A stretch of 64,000 bases of DNA, taken from positions 4,398,501-4,462,500 of the forward strand of contig NZ_CP109000.1 of the NCBI RefSeq assembly GCF_036226605.1. Direction: 5' to 3'. Made by a program: the position numbers and the translations under genes. The notes under the pieces were generated by a model. It had not been told where the DNA came from. It made no database searches and saw nothing but the letters and a program-made list of their open reading frames with translations. Positions 57,999 to 64,000 of the stretch are shown piece after piece. Source of the DNA: Streptomyces sp. NBC_00704 (lineage in GTDB: Bacteria > Actinomycetota > Actinomycetes > Streptomycetales > Streptomycetaceae). Positions within the stretch are counted from its first letter, which is position 1. Every line of letters starts with the position of its first letter.

Positions 57999-58877
57999 AT
58001 GGCGAATGGGCAGTGGTTCCCCCAGGACTGGCCGGAACGCATCCGCGCGCTGGCGGACGGCACGCTCACCCCGGTCACCCCGAAGCGTGCGGCCACCGTC
58101 ATGCTCCTGAAGGACACCGAGAGCGGCCCTGTCGTCCACATGCTGCGCCGACGCGCCTCCATGGCCTTCGCCGCGGGCGCGTACGCCTACCCCGGCGGCG
58201 GTGTCGACCCGCGCGACGACGACCGGCACGTCCGCTGGGCGGGCCCCACGCGCGCGTGGTGGGCCGAGCGCCTGGGCGTCGACGAGACGGCGGCCCAGGC
58301 GATCGTCTGCGCCGCCGTGCGCGAGACGTACGAGGAAGCCGGCGTCCTGCTCGCGGGACCGACCGCGAACTCCGTGGTCAGCGACATCACGGGCGCCGAC
58401 TGGGAGGCGGACCGGGCCGCGGTGGCCGCCCGCGACCTGTCCTTCGCCGAGTTCCTCGACCGGCGCGGCCTGGTGCTGCGCTCCGACCTCCTCGGCGCCT
58501 GGACGCGCTGGATCACGCCCGAGTTCGAGTCGCGGCGCTACGACACCTGGTTCTTCGTGGCCGCTCTCCCCGAGGGGCAGCGCACCCGCAACGCCTCCAC
58601 GGAGGCCGACCGCACGGTGTGGATCCGTCCGACGGACGCGGCCGCCTCGTACGACCGGGGCGAGCTGCTGATGATGCCGCCGACCATCGCGACGCTGCGC
58701 CGGCTCGTCCCGTACGCCACGGCGGCCCAGGCGCTCGCCGCGGCCCCCGACCGCGATCTGGGCCCGGTCCTCGCGCAGGCCCGCCTGGAGGACGGCGTGG
58801 TCGTGCTGTCCTGGCCGGGGCACGACGAGTTCACCAAGCACATTCCGGCCGCCGCACCCGGGGGAGAGCCCGCGTGA
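57999..58877 (+). CDS. NUDIX hydrolase (NUDT19-like)
   Basis: A 292-aa protein with the split NUDIX box typical of CoA-diphosphohydrolase-like members: AYAYPGGGVDPRD (about 64), then after an insertion AAVRETYEEAGVLL (about 105-118), preserving REUxEExG. N-terminal AATVMLLKDTESGPVVHMLRR is the first NUDIX strand. The substrate is unknown. ATG 57999 follows GGGATAGCCT, compatible with a leaderless mRNA. It is followed by the MBL hydrolase 97 bp downstream, probably the same operon. Confidence 0.88.
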   Translation: MANGQWFPQDWPERIRALADGTLTPVTPKRAATVMLLKDTESGPVVHMLRRRASMAFAAGAYAYPGGGVDPRDDDRHVRWAGPTRAWWAERLGVDETAAQAIVCAAVRETYEEAGVLLAGPTANSVVSDITGADWEADRAAVAARDLSFAEFLDRRGLVLRSDLLGAWTRWITPEFESRRYDTWFFVAALPEGQRTRNASTEADRTVWIRPTDAAASYDRGELLMMPPTIATLRRLVPYATAAQALAAAPDRDLGPVLAQARLEDGVVVLSWPGHDEFTKHIPAAAPGGEPA

Positions 58878-58974
58878 GGCCCGCCCCGAGCATCCTCGCC
58901 GCCCCGGACCGTCGGCGGGCGGCCCCGTCCCGCCCGACGACGGTCCGACGACGCCGGACGGAAGGCCCTTCCGC

Positions 58975-59805
58975 ATGACCGACGCAGCCGCCCTCCCCGG
59001 CCAGCCGCGAGGCGGAGTCCTCTCGGGCCCCGCCACCGCGCGCGCGGTCAACGTCCTCGCGCCGAACGCGTCCGCGATGACCCTGGACGGCACGAACACC
59101 TGGATCGTCTCCGAGCCGGACTCCGAGCTGGCGGTCGTGATCGACCCGGGCCCGCTGGACGAGCGCCATCTGCGCGCGGTCGTCGACACCGCCGAGCGGG
59201 CCGGCAAGCGCGTCGCCCTGACCCTGCTGACGCACGGCCACCCCGACCACGCCGAGGGCGCCGTCCGCTTCGCCGGGCTGACCGGCACCAAGGTGCGGGC
59301 CCTGGACCCGGCCGTGCGGCTCGGCGAGGAGGGCCTGGCCGCCTGGGACGTGATCGACGTCGGCGGGCTGGAGCTGCGGGTCGTGCCGACGCCGGGGCAC
59401 ACCGCCGACTCCCTGTGCTTCCACCTCCCGGCCGACCGGGCCGTCCTGACGGGCGACACGATCCTGGGCCGCGGCACGACCGTCGTCGCGCATCCCGACG
59501 GCCGCCTGGGCGACTACCTGGACTCCCTGCGGCGGCTGAGGTCCCTCACGGTCGACGACGGCGTCCACACGGTCCTGCCGGGCCACGGGCCGGTCCTGGA
59601 GGACGCCCAGGGCGCCGTGGAGTTCTATCTCGCCCACCGCGCCCACCGGCTCGCCCAGGTCGAGACGGCCGTCGAGAACGGCCGCCGCGAGCCCGCCGAC
59701 GTCGTCGCGCACGTGTACGCCGACGTCGACCGCTCACTGTGGCCGGCCGCGGAACTGTCGGTGCGCGCGCAACTGGAGTACCTGACGGAACACGGGCTCA
59801 TCTAG
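58975..59805 (+). CDS. MBL-fold metallo-hydrolase (LACTB2/RNase-like)
   Basis: A 276-aa metallo-beta-lactamase-fold enzyme: NVLAPNASAMTLDGTNTWIV (about 26-45), metal motif LLTHGHPDHAEG (about 86-97), VVPTPGHTADSLCF (about 138), LTGDTILGRGTTVVAHPDG (about 160) and VLPGHGPVLED (about 200). Together these bind two zinc ions. This is the LACTB2-like subgroup, whose members hydrolyse thioesters or RNA. ATG 58975; GGAAGG lies about 10-15 bases upstream. Confidence 0.9.
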   Translation: MTDAAALPGQPRGGVLSGPATARAVNVLAPNASAMTLDGTNTWIVSEPDSELAVVIDPGPLDERHLRAVVDTAERAGKRVALTLLTHGHPDHAEGAVRFAGLTGTKVRALDPAVRLGEEGLAAWDVIDVGGLELRVVPTPGHTADSLCFHLPADRAVLTGDTILGRGTTVVAHPDGRLGDYLDSLRRLRSLTVDDGVHTVLPGHGPVLEDAQGAVEFYLAHRAHRLAQVETAVENGRREPADVVAHVYADVDRSLWPAAELSVRAQLEYLTEHGLI

Positions 59806-59856
59806 GGCCGGTCGCGGAGTCTCTGCCGTAGCCGTAGCCGGCCACGGGTCTCGTCT

Positions 59857-60684
59857 CTAGGCGTCCTCGGGCCTGGGGGCCTTCACGCCGTGCACGCGCG
59901 CGTACTCGTCGGCGAGCCAGGGACCGACGTCGTCCACGTAGGACGAGAGGACGGCGTGGTCGCCCCGCGGCTCGTAGCCGAGGCGGGCCGCCGCGCGCAC
60001 CTGTTCCGCGCGCGTGGGGTAGTACGCGCCGAACGCTTCCGCCATCTCGTGCAGGTCGCTGGTCCAGCCGTTCCAGCGGGGCATGACGAGGGTGAACGCC
60101 GTGCGCACCAGGTGCCGGGACATGAACCGCACCAGAGGCCGCAGGGCCGCCTCGGAGCCGTCCGCCGAGGCGATGCGCTCGCGCCAGCGCGGCAGGAACA
60201 GGGCGAGGTCGCCGTTGGTCTCGCGGGCGAGCAGACCGTCCGGGCGGTAGCGGGGCAGGTGCCGGGCGAGGTCCTCGCCGAGGAGCGGGGTGCACAGGCA
60301 GGCGACGAAGAACCCGAGGTCGTGCCGCTCCAGATCGCTCAGCAGCCGGGCGCGGCCGAAGAGCAGCGTGCCGCCGCCGTCGATCTGCGGGAACCGCTCG
60401 TCGAGGGCGCGGATCAGGGCCCGTCCCGCGGCCCGGTCCGCCTCGGTGGGCTCCTCGTGCAGCGCGATCAGCAGGTCGACGTCGCTGCGCCCCACGCGCG
60501 CGGTGCCGCGGGGGATCGACCCGTTGACGTACGCACTGTGCAGCCGGGCCCCGAAGAGGCCCGGGATCCGCTCCCGGGCCGCCTCGACGACGGGTCGGAA
60601 CTCGTGCGTCACGCGCGCGAGGGAGCCCTCGCGGGCGATGTGCCCCTGGGCGTCGAGGCCGCGGGAGGAAGCCGCGTCGGACAT
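59857..60684 (-). CDS. Nucleotidyltransferase-fold protein
   Basis: A 275-aa protein with the polymerase-beta-like signature AYVNGSIPRGTARVGRSDVDLLIAL (about 51-75; GS followed by DxD). It has a helical C-terminal region resembling aminoglycoside adenylyltransferases. Whether it modifies a drug, RNA or protein is unknown. ATG 60684. It follows crp on the same strand with a 37-bp gap and may be co-transcribed with it. Confidence 0.78.
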   Translation of the reverse strand: MSDAASSRGLDAQGHIAREGSLARVTHEFRPVVEAARERIPGLFGARLHSAYVNGSIPRGTARVGRSDVDLLIALHEEPTEADRAAGRALIRALDERFPQIDGGGTLLFGRARLLSDLERHDLGFFVACLCTPLLGEDLARHLPRYRPDGLLARETNGDLALFLPRWRERIASADGSEAALRPLVRFMSRHLVRTAFTLVMPRWNGWTSDLHEMAEAFGAYYPTRAEQVRAAARLGYEPRGDHAVLSSYVDDVGPWLADEYARVHGVKAPRPEDA

Positions 60685-60721
60685 GAGGATGCGGGTCCGG
60701 GTGCCGGGTGGACGACGACCG

Positions 60722-61396
60722 TCAGCGCGACCGCTTGGCCAGCCGCTCCACGTCCAGCAGGATGACGGCGCGCGCCTCCAGACGGAGCCAGCCGCGCTGG
60801 GCGAAGTCGGCCAGCGCCTTGTTCACGGTCTCGCGCGAGGCGCCGACGAGCTGCGCCAGCTCCTCCTGCGTGAGGTCGTGAACGACGTGGATGCCTTCCT
60901 CGGACTGCACGCCGAAGCGGCGGGAGAGGTCCAGCAGCGCGCGGGCCACGCGGCCGGGGACGTCCGAGAAGACCAGGTCGGACATGGCGTCGTTGGTCTT
61001 GCGCAGGCGCCGGGCGACGGCGCGCAGCAGGGCGGTGGCCACCTCGGGGCGGGCGTTCAGCCAGGGCTGGAGGTCGCCGTGGCCGAGGCCGAGGAGCTTG
61101 ACCTCGGTGAGGGCGGTGGCGGTGGCCGTCCGCGGGCCCGGGTCGAAGAGCGACAGCTCGCCGATCAGCTCGCTGGGGCCCACCACGGCGAGCATGTTCT
61201 CCCGGCCGTCCGGGGAGGTGCGGTGGAGCTTGACCTTGCCCTCGGTGACGACGTAGAGCCGGTCGCCGGGGTCGCCTTCGTGGAACAGGGAGTCGCCACG
61301 GGCCAGGGTCACCTCGCTCATGGAGGCGCGCAGCTCGGCGGCCTGCTCGTCGTCGAGGGCCGCGAAGAGCGGGTTGCGCCGCAGGACGTCGTCCAC
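60722..61396 (-). CDS. crp: cAMP receptor protein Crp
   Basis: A 224-aa CRP/FNR regulator controlling germination, growth and antibiotic production in Streptomyces (established for S. coelicolor Crp). The cyclic-nucleotide-binding beta-roll includes LIGELSLFDPGPRTATATALTEV (about 75-97, phosphate-binding cassette with GE and RT). The C-terminal winged helix reads HDLTQEELAQLVGASRETVNKALADFAQRGWL (about 170-201). GTG 61396 is fixed by AAGGAGAG upstream and gives the known 224-aa length. A perfect Crp-type site lies 89 bp upstream, suggesting autoregulation. Confidence 0.96.
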   Translation of the reverse strand: MDDVLRRNPLFAALDDEQAAELRASMSEVTLARGDSLFHEGDPGDRLYVVTEGKVKLHRTSPDGRENMLAVVGPSELIGELSLFDPGPRTATATALTEVKLLGLGHGDLQPWLNARPEVATALLRAVARRLRKTNDAMSDLVFSDVPGRVARALLDLSRRFGVQSEEGIHVVHDLTQEELAQLVGASRETVNKALADFAQRGWLRLEARAVILLDVERLAKRSR

Positions 61397-61484
61397 GAGT
61401 TCTCTCCTTGTCGACCTGCTCAGGGGATCTTGCTCCCCGCGTACCAGGGGTCCGTGTTCCCCGTTTTGCCGGGCGGTCCAAACA

Positions 61485-61499
61485 GTGTGATCTGTCACA
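61485..61499. promoter_or_regulatory. Crp-binding site in the crp-nth gap
   Basis: GTGTGATCTGTCACA contains GTG-N6-GTCAC, an exact match to the reported Streptomyces Crp motif GTG(N)6GNCAC, and the dyad TGTGA-TCTG-TCACA. Between divergent crp and nth, it could control both. Confidence 0.7.
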
Positions 61500-61601
61500 A
61501 GGATGCCGCACACATGTCCTGGGGTAAGCGGCAGGGGTCCAATTGGGGGCCGATCTTCAGGGTCCGGGGCGGATGTCCGTGCCGGGCTCTAGGCTGGCCG
61601 G

Positions 61602-62753
61602 GTGTCCAAAACGCCGGTGAGAGCACAGGCCGAGGGGGCTGCGCTGGTGGTTGCACGTCGCGTTTCCGCTGTGGGCGAACATGGCTCCGGTGGTGTCAGG
61701 AAAACGGCAAAGGTGACAAACGAGATGCCTGCGAAGAAAGCGGCCGACGGCGCGGATCCGGACGCCGGTCGGCCCGCGTCCGAGGAGATCGCCGGCAGGC
61801 CCGCGGTCACGAGGGCCGTCGCGAGGAAGGCAGCCGTCAAGAAGGCAGCCGCTAAGAAGACCGCTGCCAAGAGGACCGCCGTCAAGAAGACCGGCGCCGA
61901 CGAGGCCGTCGTCGAAAAGGCCGTCGTCGGGAAGCCGCCCGCGGTCAAGCCGCCCGCGGTCAAGGCGGGCGGCGGCAAGCCGGAGTCGCGGACCGCTCTC
62001 GTGCGCCGCGCCCGCCGCATCAACCGCGAACTCGCCGAGATCTATCCGTACGCCCACCCCGAGCTGGACTTCGAGAACCCGTTCCAGCTGGTCATCGCCA
62101 CCGTGCTGTCCGCCCAGACCACCGACCTGCGGGTGAACCAGACGACCCCCGCTTTGTTCGCCGCGTACCCCACCCCCGAGGACCTGGCGGCCGCGGACCC
62201 GGAGCGGGTCGAGGAGATCCTGCGCCCCACCGGGTTCTTCCGGGCCAAGACCAAGTCGGTGATAGGCCTCTCCAAGGCTCTGGTGGAGGAGTTCGGCGGC
62301 GAGGTCCCCGGTCGGCTGGAAGACCTGGTGAAGCTGCCCGGCGTCGGCCGCAAGACCGCCTTCGTGGTGCTGGGCAACGCGTTCGGCCGGCCCGGGATCA
62401 CCGTGGACACCCACTTCCAGCGGCTCGTGCGGCGTTGGAAGTGGACCGAGCAGAGCGAGCCCGACAAGATCGAGGCCGCCGTCGGCGCGCTGTTCCCCAA
62501 GAGCGAGTGGACGATGCTCTCGCACCACGTGATCTTCCACGGCCGCCGCATCTGCCACGCCCGCAAGCCGGCCTGCGGCGCCTGCCCGATCGCCCCGCTC
62601 TGCCCGGCCTACGGCGAGGGCGAGACGGACCCGGAGAAGGCGAAGAAGCTGCTGAAGTACGAGAAGGGCGGCTTCCCCGGCCAGCGTCTGAACCCGCCCC
62701 GGTCCTACCTGGAAGCGGGCGGCCGCCCCGCGCCGCCGCTGGGGGCCGGATGA
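61602..62753 (+). CDS. nth: Endonuclease III with basic N-terminal extension
   Basis: A 383-aa DNA glycosylase/AP lyase for oxidised pyrimidines. The core (about 130-345) has the HhH LVKLPGVGRKTA with catalytic Lys, GITVDTHFQRL with catalytic Asp, and the [4Fe-4S] loop CHARKPACGACPIAPLC. Residues 60-105 are a Lys/Ala-rich histone-H1-like tail (ARKAAVKKAAAKKTAAKRTAVKK), not present in short Nth proteins, that could bind DNA. GTG 61602; ATG 61725 (MPAKKAADG) is a possible shorter start. It is divergent from crp, and its stop overlaps a small frame by 4 bp. Confidence 0.93.
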   Translation: MSKTPVRAQAEGAALVVARRVSAVGEHGSGGVRKTAKVTNEMPAKKAADGADPDAGRPASEEIAGRPAVTRAVARKAAVKKAAAKKTAAKRTAVKKTGADEAVVEKAVVGKPPAVKPPAVKAGGGKPESRTALVRRARRINRELAEIYPYAHPELDFENPFQLVIATVLSAQTTDLRVNQTTPALFAAYPTPEDLAAADPERVEEILRPTGFFRAKTKSVIGLSKALVEEFGGEVPGRLEDLVKLPGVGRKTAFVVLGNAFGRPGITVDTHFQRLVRRWKWTEQSEPDKIEAAVGALFPKSEWTMLSHHVIFHGRRICHARKPACGACPIAPLCPAYGEGETDPEKAKKLLKYEKGGFPGQRLNPPRSYLEAGGRPAPPLGAG

Positions 62754-62851
62754 CGGCAGGACGGCCGGCCGCGGGGGCGGACGCTGGGCGGCTCGCGGAA
62801 CGATCTGCCGGTGTTCGGGCGTTGTATGCGGCAGAACGGGGGGTGGTGTGA
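62750..62851 (+). CDS. Putative 33-aa coupled small protein
   Basis: ATG 62750 overlaps the nth stop (ATGA), and the frame's TGA overlaps the GTG of the NUDIX gene (GTGA). The 33-aa frame (TAGRPAAGADAGRLAERSAGVRALYAAERGVV) is therefore embedded in a perfect translational-coupling chain. Ala/Arg-rich with no recognised domain. It may be a real small protein or only a coupling device. Confidence 0.35.
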   Translation: MTAGRPAAGADAGRLAERSAGVRALYAAERGVV

Positions 62852-63549
62852 GGATGACGCGCACGAGCGGTACCCAGGGCGGTCCGGTGACTCTCAGCAA
62901 GGAGGGCCTGCCCGTCTGGCTGGACCCGGTGGTGCACGCGGTGGAGACGGTGCGGCCGCGTCAGCTCAGCCGTTTCCTGCCGCCGGAGAACGGCGCGGGG
63001 CGCCAGTCGGCCGTCCTGATCCTGTTCGGCGAAGGCGAGCGCGGCCCCGAGATGCTGCTCATGGAGCGGGCCACCTCCCTGCGCTCGCACGCCGGTCAGC
63101 CCTCCTTCCCGGGCGGCGCCCTGGACCCGGTCGACGGCGACCCGCACGGTGACGGGCCGCTCAGGGCGGCTCTCCGTGAGGCCGAGGAGGAGACGGGCCT
63201 CGATCCGTCCGGCGTCCAGCTCTTCGGCGTGCTGCCCAAGCTGTACATCCCGGTCAGCGGGTTCGTCGTCACGCCGGTCCTGGGCTGGTGGCGCGAGCCG
63301 AGCCCGGTCGGCGTCGTCGATCCCGGGGAGACGGCGCGGGTGTTCACGGTGCCCGTGGCGGATCTCACGAATCCGGCCAACCGGGCCACGACGGTGCATC
63401 CCAGCGGCCACCGCGGCCCGGCATTCCTGGTCGAATCCGCACTTGTGTGGGGGTTCACGGCCGGTGTCATCGACCGTCTGCTGCACTTCGCGGGCTGGGA
63501 GGTTCCCTGGGACCGGGAGAAGCAGGTCCCGCTGGACTGGCGGTCATGA
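62848..63549 (+). CDS. CoA-pyrophosphatase-type NUDIX hydrolase
   Basis: A 233-aa enzyme: SAVLILFGEGERGPEMLLMERATSLRSHAGQPSFPGGALDP (about 53-93), with the UPF0035/NudL-type LRSHAGQPSFPGG signature that defines CoA pyrophosphatases, then the NUDIX helix ALREAEEETGLDPSG (about 106). It hydrolyses CoA to phosphopantetheine and 3',5'-ADP (family knowledge). GTG 62848 is coupled to the preceding small frame; ATG 62854 and GTG 62890 are alternatives. Confidence 0.9.
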   Translation: MRMTRTSGTQGGPVTLSKEGLPVWLDPVVHAVETVRPRQLSRFLPPENGAGRQSAVLILFGEGERGPEMLLMERATSLRSHAGQPSFPGGALDPVDGDPHGDGPLRAALREAEEETGLDPSGVQLFGVLPKLYIPVSGFVVTPVLGWWREPSPVGVVDPGETARVFTVPVADLTNPANRATTVHPSGHRGPAFLVESALVWGFTAGVIDRLLHFAGWEVPWDREKQVPLDWRS

Positions 63550-63562
63550 CAGGGTGATCCCC

Positions 63563-64000
63563 GTGAATGTGCTGGACATCCTGTTGCTGGTCGCGGCCGT
63601 CTGGTTCGCGGTGGTGGGCTACCGCCAGGGCTTCGTCGTCGGCATCCTGTCGGTGATCGGCTTTCTGGGCGGTGGCCTCGTGGCCGTCTACCTGCTGCCC
63701 GTCGCCTGGGACGCCCTGACCGAGAACTCCGAGGTGAGCACCACGGCCGCGGTCGTCGCGGTCATCGTCGTGATCGTGTGCGCCTCGGTCGGCCAGGCCC
63801 TCACCACCCACCTCGGCAACAAGCTGCGCCGGTTCATCACCTGGTCCCCGGCCCGCGCGCTGGACGCCACGGGCGGCGCGCTCGTCAACGTGGTCGCGAT
63901 GCTGCTGGTCGCGTGGCTGATCGGGTCCGCCCTCGCCGGCACCACGCTGCCGACGCTGGGCAAGGAGGTGCGCAGCTCCAACGTGCTGCAGGGCGTGTCC
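63563..64000 (+). CDS. CvpA/MarP-like membrane protein (5' part)
   Basis: From GTG 63563 the frame is open to the window edge (146 codons). It starts VNVLDILLLVAAVWFAVVGYRQGFVVGILSVIGFLGG and shows four TM segments, ending KEVRSSNVLQGV. This is the N-terminal colicin-V-production (CvpA) domain found fused to a trypsin-like protease in MarP-type acid-resistance proteases. By gene order (after nth and NUDIX, as in mycobacteria) a MarP homologue is expected, but the protease domain lies outside the window. GTG 63554 is an alternative start. Confidence 0.85.
   Translation, partial: MNVLDILLLVAAVWFAVVGYRQGFVVGILSVIGFLGGGLVAVYLLPVAWDALTENSEVSTTAAVVAVIVVIVCASVGQALTTHLGNKLRRFITWSPARALDATGGALVNVVAMLLVAWLIGSALAGTTLPTLGKEVRSSNVLQGVS

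Overview
The window is about 73% G+C with strong G/C third-position bias, GTG/TTG starts, 4-bp overlaps between cistrons, WblA, Crp and paired actinobacterial two-component systems. It is a Streptomyces chromosome segment. From memory, the order of purA, CYP107U1-like P450, ybaB-recR, ask-asd, an ECF-like sigma factor, the PBP, wblA, the ArsA pair, crp and nth matches the S. coelicolor SCO3567-SCO364x core region, read in reverse. No database search was run.

Layout. 0.1-5.6 kb: a membrane acyltransferase, then two consecutive NarL-type histidine kinase/response regulator pairs. 5.8-7.1 kb: cytochrome P450. 7.1-8.9 kb: a small membrane protein, long tandem-repeat arrays and a divergent diacylglycerol-kinase-like gene. 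9.1-16.6 kb: purA, two conserved hypotheticals, a glycosyltransferase/membrane fusion with a GntR regulator, and a class III aminotransferase. 16.9-19.6 kb: a Ser/Thr kinase beside a SLATT-type two-TM protein. 19.9-24.4 kb: ybaB, recR, a DUF5063 gene, a secreted NTF2-like protein and an OmpR/EnvZ-type pair. 24.6-29.2 kb: ask-asd, then a sigma factor overlapping a membrane partner. 29.1-37.9 kb: SURF1, an S9 peptidase, a two-RCK ion channel, a permease/DUF1980 pair, small conserved genes and a ferredoxin. 37.9-42.7 kb: a gene-poor repeat stretch, a stand-alone Tudor-like protein, and a LacI regulator divergent from a hydroxypyruvate-isomerase-like gene with matching palindromic operators.

42.8-48.7 kb is the accessory-looking part. 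It holds a phosphorothioate-DNA-type HNH endonuclease, an 890-aa STAND NTPase, an unrecognised 272-aa protein and an HTH-DUF488 protein, all on the minus strand and ending beside a tRNA-Pro(CGG). G+C drops visibly in the 46.8-48.4 kb part. This is the best candidate here for an undescribed (probably defence) cassette.

48.7-64 kb returns to core genes: a Pr6Pr membrane protein, metallophosphoesterase, YqeY, a class A PBP, wblA, two ArsA-like ATPases, DUF4177-RidA, NUDIX, an MBL hydrolase, a nucleotidyltransferase, crp divergent from nth, a CoA-type NUDIX and the start of a CvpA/MarP-like membrane protease.

The core genes link purine, aspartate-family amino acid and cell-wall metabolism with developmental regulation (WblA, Crp, sigma factor). 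Visible regulatory DNA includes a Crp-type site in the crp-nth gap, a similar dyad upstream of the sigma gene, LacI-type operators at 41.7-41.9 kb, a TetR-like palindrome at 37.06 kb, palindromes upstream of wblA, and several strong terminators. Short tandem repeats fill many intergenic gaps.
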